From Leguminivora glycinivorella (taxonomy: Eukaryota > Arthropoda > Insecta > Lepidoptera > Tortricidae), in the NCBI RefSeq assembly GCF_023078275.1, contig NC_062979.1, positions 12,282,502 through 12,346,501 on the forward strand: 64,000 nucleotides of DNA, read 5' to 3'. Each line of letters begins with the position of its first letter. Within the stretch, counting starts at the first letter, position 1. The notes under the pieces are model-generated. The model was not told the DNA's origin, did not search any database, and saw only the letters and a program-made list of their open reading frames with translations. Positions 55,444 through 64,000 of the stretch are shown here, in pieces. Both the position numbers and the translations under genes were made by a program.

Positions 55444-55577
55444 GTGTGTTTTCACATTATCCGATCCGATATCGGATGTCGGACCGTTATCCCATACATT
55501 ACAGGCGTCATATTGGATTTTTTCTATTGAAATCCTTCCGACATCCGATATCGGATCGGATAATGTGAAAACGCACT
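55444..55577. mobile_element. MITE family R at the palindrome centre
   Basis: GTGTGTTTTCACATTATCCG / CGGATAATGTGAAAACGCAC ends with GATATCGGAT-type inner repeats. Left flank TTA, right flank TAA. Unlike the copy at 48,645 the flanks are inverted, not direct, repeats. Confidence 0.8.
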
Positions 55578-55641
55578 AAGGCAGAAGTAATGAATAATTG
55601 ATGTGCATTTATTACATGTATTACGAGAAAACAAGCGCCTG

Positions 55642-56010
55642 TTTTTTTTTTTTTTTTTTTTTATACTACGTCGGTGGCAAACAAGTATACGGCCCGCCTG
55701 ATGTAAAGCGGTCACCGTAACCTATGGACGCCTGCAACTCAAACAGTGTCACATGCGCGTTGCCACCCCATTAGAAACTTGTACATTCCCTTTTGCTGTG
55801 TTAAGTACACAGCAAAAAGGAGTGTACAAGTTCTAAGGAGGGTTCGGGTTGCTGACGACTCAAAGGACAATAAACGGAACAAGTTAGTTCCGTAAGTCCT
55901 CCCGTCATCAGCACACCGCACCCCCGTTGAGCTCTGGCAGCCTTACTCACCGACAGGAACACAACACTATGAGTAGGGTCTAGTGCTATTTGGCTGTGGT
56001 CTTCTGTAAG
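55642..56010 (-). mobile_element. Poly(A)-tailed retroposon RP3, long copy with target duplication
   Basis: On the minus strand the element runs from CTTACAGAAGACCACAGCCA through CCTACTCATAGTGTTGTGTT, GCGGTGTGCTGATGACGGGA and GGTTACGGTGACCGCTTTAC to GTTTGCCACCGACGTAGTAT and an approximately 20-base poly(A). The flanking GCCTG (55,637-55,641 and 56,011-56,015) is the target duplication. It is SINE-sized with no coding sequence. Shorter copies are at 20,656 and 48,815. Confidence 0.85.
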
Positions 56011-56389
56011 GCCTGTTGCAAATTGATAGGCAAAACATACATAATAACATAATGAGCACTAAATTTTTTTGTCGTTGATTTGACCGATATCACGTGTGAT
56101 TTAAATATTATTTTTGGCAGTTTTATGAAGTACAGTTTAGGTACAGTTTATTGATATATGATCCAGAACATAGTTCCCACACGTTGGGGCGATACACGGC
56201 TATGCGCGCCAACCTGACGTCAGAATGGCGTGTCCATGTAGCTATCTATTTAATGCGTGATTGCTTGAGGTACAGTTTTTTTCGCTATAGGTACAGTTTA
56301 GTACAGTTTAGGTACAGTTATTTGGTGCAAATTTTGTGACGATTCAGACATCGTTCACGCGATCCTGACGGACACGCGAGTTCGCGGCC

Positions 56390-56560
56390 CATTCATTGGC
56401 AACGACCTTCGTGCAGCGCAATAAAATTCAATGTTGGCTGCTCGCGTGCGGTCCGTTTGTTAATGTAGGTAAGAATTTAGAATGGCGGCATTTTGTGAAC
56501 ATCAAAGGAGTGAGCCTTCTGTACTTGTACTATTATATATTCTGTGCTGCCGGTAAAGTT
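56390..56560 (+). mobile_element. Dispersed element, family G, copy 2
   Basis: 'gcccattcattggcaacgac', GCTGCTCGCGTGCGGTCCGT, 'agaatggcggcattttgtga' and 'aaaggagtgagccttctgta' match 53,596-53,819 in the opposite orientation. Confidence 0.65.
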
Positions 56561-56892
56561 TTCCGCCCCTGGATAACTGCATGGTCTAGTACAGCGGGTA
56601 GATCTGTCGCCAAATCTAGTATGGTACCAGCATATGGACGGATCTCTTAGTCTTGATGTGGAACGCTCTCGACGACGGCCGGTTGAAAATGGCGCGCGAT
56701 GAATACCACGAAAAACTGATCTTGATGAGTGGCCGCCAGTTTGCGCCTTTAAAGCAGCAACCTCCCTGGTAAGATCAATGACATGTTTTGCAATCTCGGA
56801 TATCCCTGCAGCATGAGTAGGTACTGTTATTGTCTAAAGTTTGGACATTCAGAACCTGTGGGATAATCTCGTATACCTTGGCCGCCGATTCT
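56561..56892. other. Unassigned segment before the H array
   Basis: No coding sequence recognised. 'ccgcccctggataactgcat' may be the end of family G. Confidence 0.3.
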
Positions 56893-58376
56893 GCTTACTA
56901 CGCGGACGTCCGTCGTCGATCGACCGCGACCGCGACCGATCAGTGTGCACGGAACAAAATATCCAGCGAGCTAGATTTCGATCGGACGTCCATGCGCTCA
57001 AGGCCACGTCCACGTCCGTCGACCGATAGTTTGCACGGTCAAGCTAGGAACATACTACGCGGACGTCCGTCGTAAAACGACCGCGACCGCGACCTATCAG
57101 TGTGCACGGAACAAAACATCCAGAGAGCCAGATTTCGATCGGACGTCCGTGCGCTCAAGGCTACGTTCGCGTCCGTCGACCGATAGTTTGCACGGTTATG
57201 TGTATTTCCATTGTCCAGATTCCCGTCCGCGGTCGATTTACGACGGACGTCCGCGTAGTGTGTTCCTAGCTTTAAGCTAGGAACATACTACGCGGACGTC
57301 CGTCGCAAATCGACCGCGACCGCGACCGAACAGTGTGCACGGAACAAAACATCCAGCGAGCCAGATTTCGATCGGACGTCCACGCGCTCAAGGCCACGTC
57401 CACGTCCGTCGACCGATAGTTTGCACGGTTATATGTATTTCCATTGTCCAGATTTCCGTCCGCGGTCGATTTACGACGGACGTCCGCGTAGTGTGTTCCT
57501 AGCTTTAAGCTAGGAACATACTACGCGGACGTCCGTCGCAAATCGACCGCGACCGCGACCGAACAGTGTGCACGGAACAAAACGTCCAGCGAGCCAGATT
57601 TCGATCGGACGTCCACGCGCTCAAGGCCACGTCCACGTCCGTCGACCGATAGTTTGCACGGTTATATGTATTTCCATTGTCCAGATTCCCGTCCGCGGTC
57701 GATCCACGACGGACGTCCGCGCAATGTGTTCCTAGCTTTATATGTCTATTTCCATCATTAGTCTCTTTTCTCTGATTTCCATTGTCCAGATTCCCGTCCG
57801 CGGTCGATTTACGACGGACGTCCGCGTAGTGTGTTCCTAGCTTCAAGCTAGGAACATACTACGCGGACGTCCGTCGTAAAACGACCGCGACCGCGACCTA
57901 TCAGTGTGCACGGAACAAAACATCCAGAGAGCCAGATTTCGATCGGACGTCCGTGCGCTCAAGGCCACGTCCGCGTCCGTCGACCGATAGTTTGCACGGT
58001 TATGTGTATTTCCATTGTCTAGATTTCCGTCCGCGGTCGATTTACGACGGACGTCCGCGTAGTGTGTTCCTAGCTTCATTGTCCAGATTCCCGTCCGCGG
58101 TCGATTTACGACGGATGTCCGCGTAGTATGTTCCTAGCATAAAGCTAGGAACATACTACGCGGACGTCCGTCGTAAAACGACCGCGACCGCGACCTATCA
58201 GTGTGCACGGAACAAAACATCCAGAGAGCCAGATTTCGATCGGACGTCCGTGCGCTCAAGGCCACGTCCGCGTCCGTCGACCGATAGTTTGCACGGTTAT
58301 GTGTATTTCCATTGTCCAGATTCCCGTCCGCGGTCGATTCACGACGGACGTCCGCGTAGTGTGTTCTTAGCTTTCA
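56893..58376 (+). repeat. Tandem array of MITE family H (satellite-like)
   Basis: Head-to-tail units of about 233 bp: a truncated unit (56,893-57,039), full units at 57,041-57,273, 57,274-57,506, 57,507-57,738, 57,844-58,076 and 58,141-58,374, and two solo right ends (about 57,778-57,843 and 58,077-58,139). Each unit keeps both inverted ends (AAGCTAGGAACATACTACGC / GCGTAGTGTGTTCCTAGCTT). Two subtypes alternate: one with CCAGCGAGCCAGATTTCGAT and 'cgtcgcaaatcg', one with CCAGAGAGCCAGATTTCGAT and 'cgtcgtaaaacg'. No host gene seen. Minus-strand ORFs of 78-113 codons are by-products. Confidence 0.9.
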
Positions 58377-58510
58377 TAACGAAATATCTTTTGCTCATTT
58401 TTTGCGCATGGCAACATAATTGAATCGTAAACTTTAAAATCGTCACCCCATCCCTAGAATATCACTCTATGTGAAAAATATTTTATAGTCTGTGGTTGCT
58501 AGCGAAAAGT

Positions 58511-58800
58511 GGACGCCTATTCCTGGGTCGTACATTCTTGGGTTGAGCAATCATGGGTCGAGCATTCTCGGTACGGGCCAACAATGTGCGACCAATAATC
58601 GGCGTCCACTAAAGGGATTCGGATTATTGGGTCGTGAATTCTTGGGTTGAGCATTCTCGGGCTGTACATGCTTGGTCCGGGGCGAGAATTCGAAGCCATT
58701 CTTTTTACAGGGCAGCAGTGTACGACCCAGCAATTCGCGTCCAAAAAAGTGGACGCCGATTGCTGGGCTGTACATTCCTGGGTCGTACATTAACCGGACT
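58511..58800. repeat. 15 bp-periodic repeat with GGACGCC hairpins
   Basis: Words of the form 'c(c/t)tgggtcgtacatt' and 'cttgggttgagcatt' recur at 15 bp steps in two blocks (58,524-58,570 and 58,625-58,675) and again near 58,760-58,795. GTGGACGCC and GGCGTCCAC occur in both orientations and form hairpins. On the minus strand the pattern reads as five-residue repeats like NAQPK/NSRPN, but no long ORF exists. Confidence 0.7.
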
Positions 58801-58828
58801 CTTAAAATTGAACAAATGACATTGACAG

Positions 58829-59318
58829 CAGGGTTGCCAACCGTAAAGCAAAACTTCCTCGTACTTTTCAGCTAAAATTCTCGTATTTAGACTTTCAAAC
58901 CTCGTACATATAAAAAATATTATTATTATGCATCGAAAACGTGTTTAAATCAAAATTAAGCATATTATACTATCGGGACCACTCCGTAAAGTACCTAAGA
59001 AATGATCGCACCGCACCGCGTCTGTGGATTTTTTTCACGTAAGTGATATAGCGATAAAAAAATAACACTTTCTCGCTCTCACTTTCGTGAAAACATTCCA
59101 AGGTACGGTGCGGTGTGGTTGTTGAAGCGATAGCTGCCATAGACAATCATCGCGTAAATGGTGTAAAAAGATGCAAAATGCTAATAATATATATCCAATT
59201 GGCCATATTATCAAAATCTCGTACATATTTGTACGAGGTTAATAGTATCCTCGTACCTCGTACGTAAGACCATAAATCTCGTATTTGTACGAGGAACCTC
59301 GTACGGTTGGCAACCCTG
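58829..59318. mobile_element. hAT-type MITE with 8 bp target duplication
   Basis: 490 bp bounded by CAGGGTTGCCAACCGTA / TACGGTTGGCAACCCTG and an exact 8 bp direct repeat ATTGACAG (58,821-58,828 and 59,319-59,326). Eight-base duplications and CAGGG-type ends are diagnostic of hAT elements. The interior carries repeated CCTCGTAC words and an inner GC-rich inverted pair (CGCACCGCACCGC / GGTGCGGTGTGG), possibly a second nested MITE. There is no transposase. Confidence 0.85.
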
Positions 59319-59376
59319 ATTGACAGTATTGACACTGACAGACAAGACAAGACACAAGACTCGTGACAGGGTAACC

Positions 59377-59496
59377 CTGGGCGCACACGGAGGCGACAGT
59401 TGCACGGCGACATTTTTTGTCTCTGTCTTGGACGCTTATAGTAACGACAGAGACAAAAGATGTCGCCGTGCAACTGTCGCCTCCGTGTGAGCCCAG
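59377..59496. mobile_element. 120 bp palindromic MITE
   Basis: CTGGGCGCACACGGAGGCGA / TCGCCTCCGTGTGAGCCCAG with arms pairing through GTTGCACGGCGACAT and AAAAGATGTCGCC to a small loop. Confidence 0.8.
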
Positions 59497-59501
59497 CCTA
59501 A

Positions 59502-60020
59502 GGCTCCCCACAGACAGTCTTAAAAATTCATTCAGTTCAGTTTTTAAAATTAAATGGCTTCAGTCCATTGGGACTATTTCGCCAGTGTCAAGGTGATATG
59601 AGCTAATATTAGTAATTTTTGTACGGTAAGTACGACATTGTACGGTGACTTAGCACTTGTAAATTGATAGCTAGATTTTACAAGAGCACGTGGACTACCG
59701 GCCGTTTACGACAAAAAAGAGGCCTTAACGCGTTTCGAGAACAATTCTTCATCAGCTTCTCACTACACCATTAGTTTACTGCATAATACGCTATCAATAT
59801 TACACTTTAAACAACATTAATGAGTAAAAGAAAAATAAATTATTCACGACACGAAACCGCTATGATGGCGTCCCAACCGGAAGTCCTTAAAAATTCATAA
59901 TCTTAAAAAAAACTTGTATGCAATCTGACAGTTCAGATCTGTCAGTGTCAGTTTGAACTGTCAGATTGCATACAAGTTTTTTCTAAGATTATGAATTTTT
60001 AAGACTGTCTGTGGGGAGCC
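59502..60020. mobile_element. MITE family D, copy 2, interrupted
   Basis: Starts GGCTCCCCACAGACAGTCTT and ends AAGACTGTCTGTGGGGAGCC, flanked by TAA (59,499-59,501 and 60,021-60,023). A 355 bp retroposon splits it near the left end. Confidence 0.85.
59531..59885 (-). mobile_element. Retroposon with 12 bp target duplication and hammerhead-like motif
   Basis: A 355 bp insert in family D flanked by the exact direct repeat CTTAAAAATTCA (59,519-59,530 and 59,886-59,897). On the minus strand it ends in a short (CTGAA)n tail, as LINE-mobilised sequences do. Minus-strand bases at 59,732-59,755 read CTGATGA-AGAATTGTTCTC-GAAAC, which resembles a hammerhead ribozyme core. No coding sequence. Confidence 0.75.
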
Positions 60021-60023
60021 TAA

Positions 60024-60186
60024 GGCTCCCCACAGACAGTCTTAAAAATTCATAATCTTAAAAAAAAATTGTATGCAATTGACACTGACAGATCTGTCAG
60101 TGTCTTGTCAGTGTCAGTTTGAACTGTCAGATTGCATACAAGTTTTTTTTAAGATTATGAATTTTTAAGACTGTCTGTGGGGAGCC
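60024..60186. mobile_element. MITE family D, copy 3
   Basis: Immediately follows copy 2, sharing the single TAA between them; the right TAA is 60,187-60,189. Palindromic arms with an inner 'gacactgacagatctgtcag' duplication. Confidence 0.85.
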
Positions 60187-60189
60187 TAA

Positions 60190-61234
60190 GTCAATTGGTC
60201 AATATAAGCTATAAAAATAGCTATAGCTATAGCTGTCAACTGACAAAACAGCATCAGCCAAGTATCAGCCAAGTTATAATAAGAAAGAAATTACGGCAAA
60301 CCATTGTAAATAAATTTCTTGGCATGAATTTGCAGTTCGATATGAGGTGAGTTTTTTTTGTCAAATTTAATTTATGTATTGAAATAAAATTAAAACAATA
60401 AAAATGAAGAATTATATAATATTTTTATACCTGGCAAGTTAATTTCGAAATCATGTCAGAAACGGTCGACCAATAGGAACAAGAGAATTTAAGCGAAGGT
60501 TGACGGGATTGGACAATATGAATGGCACTTGTTTGACGGCCATTTGACGGCTCAAGTCGAGAACGATTCACAAACGGAAACGCTAACGCTGTGTGTGTTC
60601 GATTGACTAAGCTTTCGTACACGTTTCCTTTATTTGGTTTCATTATAATAACTTTAAAATGTACCATATTTGTGCTAAAATTTCTAATTTAAAGAGTGTA
60701 AGTAGAATAGGTTTATATCGTAGACTTACCGTTATCAGTGGATGTGATCAAATTTTGAGGATCATTGAATATTTTTCTTTTGATTAGCTACCTTCGTAAT
60801 ATCGTAGAATTAACGTTTCTGTTTTCTATGCAAAAGTCTAAGTGTTATTGTGTGTTATGAATATTAAATGGCATAGTTATAAAACCAACTGTGTACTGTA
60901 ATATTTAACATTTGAATGCCCTATTTCTCATGTCTATAATAGCAATTGAGCATATTGAGCTTACATAAATATGTACACAGCTAATTTCCTTTAACTGGCC
61001 AAATGTTTGTTTGCCTATATAAATAATATTATGCATTATGTTATACTACTGTTGAAATGCGATTGGATAACTAAGCCCACCTTGAACCAATTTAGTCATG
61101 AAAAACTTCTATTGTTATTGGAAGTGAACCAAAAACTTTGCAATCTATAGATGGAGTAGGAAATAATGAACATAACTAGTAAGAAATAAAATACATTTAC
61201 TTAACACCACAAACTTATTACACTTATACTAAAA
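60190..61234 (+). promoter_or_regulatory. Possible promoter and untranslated 5' exon(s) of the 61.75 kb gene
   Basis: An inverted CCAAT (ATTGGTCAAT at 60,194-60,203) and a TATA-like CTATAAAAATAG (60,209-60,220) are followed by TCAG-containing initiator candidates near 60,252. Two strong donors lie downstream: ATATGAG/GTGAGTT at about 60,344 and AGAGT/GTAAGTAG at about 60,699. Either could end an untranslated exon. No ATG-initiated frame of note is present. This is weak, position-based evidence. Confidence 0.3.
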
Positions 61235-61411
61235 CTAACTTTTGGCCGCGGCTTCGCTTGCATTAGAAAGAGACAAAAAGTAGCCTATGTCACTCTCCAT
61301 CCCTTCAACTATCTCCACTAAAAAATCATGTCTATTCATCGCTTCGTTTTGCCGTGAAAGACGGACAAACAAACAGACACACACTTTCTTATTTATAATA
61401 TTAGTATGGAT
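61235..61411 (+). mobile_element. CCGCGGCTTCGCT-family retroposon, copy 6
   Basis: From CTAACTTTTGGCCGCGGCTT to TTAGTATGGAT. Full length, in what is probably a 5' intron. Confidence 0.8.
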
Positions 61412-61753
61412 AATAACTATTATAGATCAACTGAATATTATGTGATATTATCCTTTCTTTACAGATGACTTCTGCGAATCAGGGTTTAAAATCCAGTGAA
61501 ACCCAAATATCCTGAACATAAAATTAAATATTGTAATTAAGTATCTTCTATTCAATAATAATAACTCGTTTTGTGCCCCCAATATGTTTCTATCCAACAC
61601 TGATAAGTGAACCTTCCTTATCATTTCTGCTCAAGATAATACTTATTCAGTCTTATTCACACCAACTCGACAGGTGTCTTGAATTTGTTTTAACTAGTGA
61701 TTTGTTATTTGGTATATTAATTTTGTGAACAAAGTTACATACAAGAATTCAGA

Positions 61754-61824
61754 ATGGCATCGAGTGACGCTGAGATTAAGGATGGATTCACCCTGCCCGT
61801 CTGGATGAAAACCAAACCTACTAG
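61754..61824 (+). CDS. First coding exon of an unrecognised gene
   Basis: ATG at 61,754 in good context (CAGAATGG) opens MASSDAEIKDGFTLPVWMKT followed by KPT. After 23 codons and two bases comes a consensus donor, CTAG/GTGAGTAA. The upstream in-frame stop is at 61,718, which supports this start. An acceptor-like CCTTTCTTTACAG at about 61,451-61,463 could begin the exon, giving a 290 nt 5' leader with one short upstream ORF. Codon use is clearly less AT-rich than the flanks. I do not recognise the protein; the peptide is hydrophilic with no signal or membrane segment. The next exon is not visible to 64,000. Confidence 0.55.
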
Positions 61825-62102
61825 GTGAGTAATTTATTTATCACTTTATTTATACTTTTACTACCTAGACTTGAAGACAATTTTGCAAAATATTCTCAAT
61901 GGAATGGCACAAGGCTCAGAGGCCGCTAAAGGTTGGACTTACCTAAACTCAGAAATAATGATTCATATTTATGTTTAGATGTTACTTAAATGTAAATCAA
62001 CAAAGTAATTAAGAAAATGGTTTGGCTAATTTGCAGTTAGCATCTCATGTATAGTTCCATTTTGGGAATAGATATATAAATACCTGCCTGCCTACCTGCC
62101 TG

Positions 62103-62352
62103 CAGGCTGGCGCAGTCGGTAGTGATCCTGCCTGCTACGCCGCGGTCCCGGGTTCGAATCCCGGTAAGGGCATTTATTAGTGTGATGAGCACTGATATTT
62201 GTTCCTGAGTCATGGATGTTTTCTATGTATATAAGTATTTATATGTTATATATATCATTGTCTGAGTACCCACAACACAAGCCTTCTTGAGCTTACCGTG
62301 GGCCTCAGTCAATCTGTGTAAGAATGTCCTATAATATTTATTTATTTATTTT
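62103..62352 (+). mobile_element. tRNA-derived SINE-1, copy c
   Basis: A-box-like TGGCGCAGTCGG, intact B box GGTTCGAATCC, then 'taagggcatttattagtgtg', TTTGTTCCTGAGTCATGGAT and a TTTATTTATTT tail. It is preceded by a (CTGC)n-like 'cctgcctgcctacctgcctg' tract and lies in the first intron of the 61.75 kb gene. Confidence 0.88.
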
Positions 62353-62842
62353 ATTAAATTCAGTAATTTTGATATCTTGCCACCCCTGGATGCCTATTAA
62401 TTTTTTTTTTATTTTGACTTGGTTTGTACCTGTATCTTTAACAATTGACTGCCAGAATTGTCTACAGATGTACACACAAACCTTCTTCCACTTGGATAAG
62501 GATTACTATAGAGTGATATGTTCAATTGTTGTGCCCTTGGTTAGTAATTTGTCTATAAATATTTACGTGTTGTATGTGCAGGTTGTACACACCTACATTT
62601 GTAAACAAAGAATTTAAATATTTTACTCAAGGCTAGTATTATTGCGTTTTGTGAATGCAGCCAAATGCATTTGAGTTATTTTAGATTTTGCTATATTGGC
62701 ATTTCTCTCAGTAATGTCAAGGTGAGTGAATAGTCCTAACTTTAACTATGACTCACTATATGTTTTGAGCTGCATTGTTTATATTCATAAATACTTTTTT
62801 ATTTTCAAGTACCCATTGATTTACCTATAATTTAAAATAACT
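62353..62842. other. Intron-like non-coding stretch
   Basis: AT-rich. The 97-codon ORF that starts in the SINE tail (62,324-62,617) has no recognisable feature beyond general hydrophobicity. Confidence 0.35.
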
Positions 62843-62981
62843 TCTGTGAGTCTAGTGAAAAAGGGTATAACTCAAATTGACTCGGTGAAAAAGGTCACAG
62901 GTCCGATGTGGGACTTGTGCCCTTTTTGACCTTTTTCACCGAGTCAATTTGAGTTATACCCTGTTTCACTAGACCCACAGA
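62843..62981. mobile_element. 139 bp near-perfect palindromic MITE
   Basis: TCTGTGAGTCTAGTGAAAAA / TTTCACTAGACCCACAGA arms continue through 'gtataactcaaattgactcg' and its complement up to a short loop. Single copy here. Confidence 0.8.
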
Positions 62982-64000
62982 CTTATTCTTGAATCAAAAC
63001 ATGATATTATCAAGTTCTATTTAATGGCATTATTTATAAACACTTTAAATTAGATTGTTTGTCTTTATCTGTCATTTTGATATATGTATTTGTGAGAAAG
63101 GGATAAAAAACAATTTGACCAATCAGGACCAGATTTTTTTTATAAAGTAATTTGCCTTAATTAATAGACCTTTTTGTATATACCTAGTTATCATATTAAT
63201 TTTTGTTAGGACCAGGAAATAGGTACCAAATTTCTACTCCAGTACCTGTAGTGTCGACTTTCCTGTGACCTTAGTTAATACCTACATATATTATTGCTTA
63301 CCTACATGTCTTTATCTATGCAGAGTTTGTTGATAAGTATGATATCTGTGACGTCACCCTCTATATTTACAAGTCTGATGCTTACGGGCCATTTGTTGTT
63401 TGCTAAAAAAAATTGGTGACCCCCTACTTTTAAAATAATTTTAAACTGTATGGAGATAGTAGTTCTATGGATTAGTGTGGTAGGGGAATCCTGAAGAAGA
63501 ACTTAGGGAAAATATGTAGCGAGGAAAATACCTATACGCATATTGCGCTTTACCTCCAAAGGTAATGTTCCGTTCTAATCTGTATCCATTGTTATTTGTT
63601 CCCAAGCTATTTCGTTTTGTCACAATCACATGCTCAGACGAAGTAGGTATATTGTGTACCTACAAAACTTAAGTACCTACCGGCTTGTTGATGTTACGGT
63701 AGATGTGTATCACGTTTTATGCCTCGCGTATTCAAGGTATCTAAAAACTTTCCTTGTTTCATATGCATAAAGTACAATATTCCTACATCCTACATAACAT
63801 GAACCGCATTAATGAGACACTCAGACAGATGTGACGTCACGCAGTGTTTAATTACGTATCAACTGCTTTTCCCATTACAATAGGAATGTGTAGCCAAGTT
63901 TTTGACTATAGATCCAAGCTTGCCAAATGCGCAAAAGTACAAAATTCTCTAGGACGGAAACATATTTCGTGGAAAAGAAACGTCAAGAAACTGTAGTGTA
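62982..64000. other. Intron-like non-coding stretch to window end
   Basis: I see no exon or repeat. It is AT-rich, with a few 'tacctacata'-like words. Confidence 0.35.

Larger units (their letters stand above)
55006..56389. mobile_element. 1.4 kb palindrome of family F, centred on a MITE and split by a retroposon
   Basis: The left arm (55,006-55,440) and right arm (55,581-55,641 plus 56,011-56,389) are inverted and almost identical: both arms encode the same 62-codon chance peptide without a single difference. Centre: a family R MITE (55,444-55,577). The retroposon RP3 (55,642-56,010) interrupts the right arm. The other family F copy (48.9-49.8 kb) is single-armed, so the palindrome is a derived state. 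Confidence 0.88.

Noticed and set aside
55054..56339. Two identical 62-codon ORFs in opposite orientations
   Set aside because: Not a conserved protein. They are the same family F sequence in the two palindrome arms; I use the identity only as evidence for the palindrome.
57505..58079. Minus-strand ORFs of 78-113 codons with repeated motifs (KLGTHYADVRR...)
   Set aside because: Translation of the tandem MITE H units. The repeated peptides reflect DNA repeats, and similar ORFs appear wherever H lies.
56893..58376. A CRISPR array
   Set aside because: The repeated units are 233 bp transposons with inverted ends in a eukaryotic genome; there are no short repeat-spacer units or cas genes.
62130..62170. 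A tRNA gene at the head of SINE-1 copy c
   Set aside because: Same reasoning: SINE promoter, not a functional tRNA.

Overview
This is AT-rich insect nuclear DNA, almost certainly from a moth or butterfly. Two independent lines support that. Two small exons on the minus strand encode part of the DNA-binding domain of the COE/EBF transcription factor knot/collier. In addition, most of the window is filled by repeat families that I associate with lepidopteran genomes: tRNA-derived SINEs, a retroposon family carrying the motif CCGCGGCTTCGCT, an ACCGGCCAAG family, and many GC-rich palindromic MITEs. There are no rRNA genes, functional-looking tRNA genes, CRISPR arrays or operons. Most long ORFs are chance ORFs or transposon remnants.

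Layout. From 1 to 27.7 kb the sequence is non-coding and reads as a large knot intron: dispersed MITEs and retroposon tails, including a compound inverted ACCGGCCAAG element at 12.36-13.41 kb. The two knot exons lie at 27,686-27,754 and 29,978-30,051 (minus strand), separated by a 2.2 kb intron. They splice in phase across the zinc knuckle of the COE domain. The 24.7-29.3 kb stretch is the longest without a recognised repeat. A 100-N assembly gap lies at 32,747-32,846. From 33 to 45 kb, TE density rises: a SINE with a clean target-site duplication, LINE fragments at 36, 40-41 and 41.4-41.8 kb, and a GC-rich reading frame (39,254-39,813) whose C-terminus encodes an IAP-like RING finger in a shifted frame.

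From 45 to 60.2 kb the window is dominated by nested palindromic transposons. They include a 1.3 kb foldback element with about 400 bp arms (47.1-48.4 kb), a 1.4 kb near-perfect palindrome centred on a MITE and split by a retroposon (55.0-56.4 kb), and a 233 bp MITE family amplified into a tandem, satellite-like array (52.6-53.5 and 56.9-58.4 kb). Further along are a hAT-type MITE with an 8 bp duplication, paired PIF/Harbinger-like MITEs with TAA duplications, an R2/R4-type LINE endonuclease remnant and a Penelope-like endonuclease remnant.

From 60.2 kb to the end the sequence becomes quieter. It contains what looks like the 5' end of a plus-strand gene: a possible promoter and untranslated exon near 60.2-60.7 kb, then a first coding exon at 61,754-61,824 with a strong splice donor. 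Its product was not recognised. The upstream exons of knot were not found to the right of 30 kb. They probably lie beyond the window, in which case the other plus-strand gene candidates here would be nested in, or next to, the knot introns.
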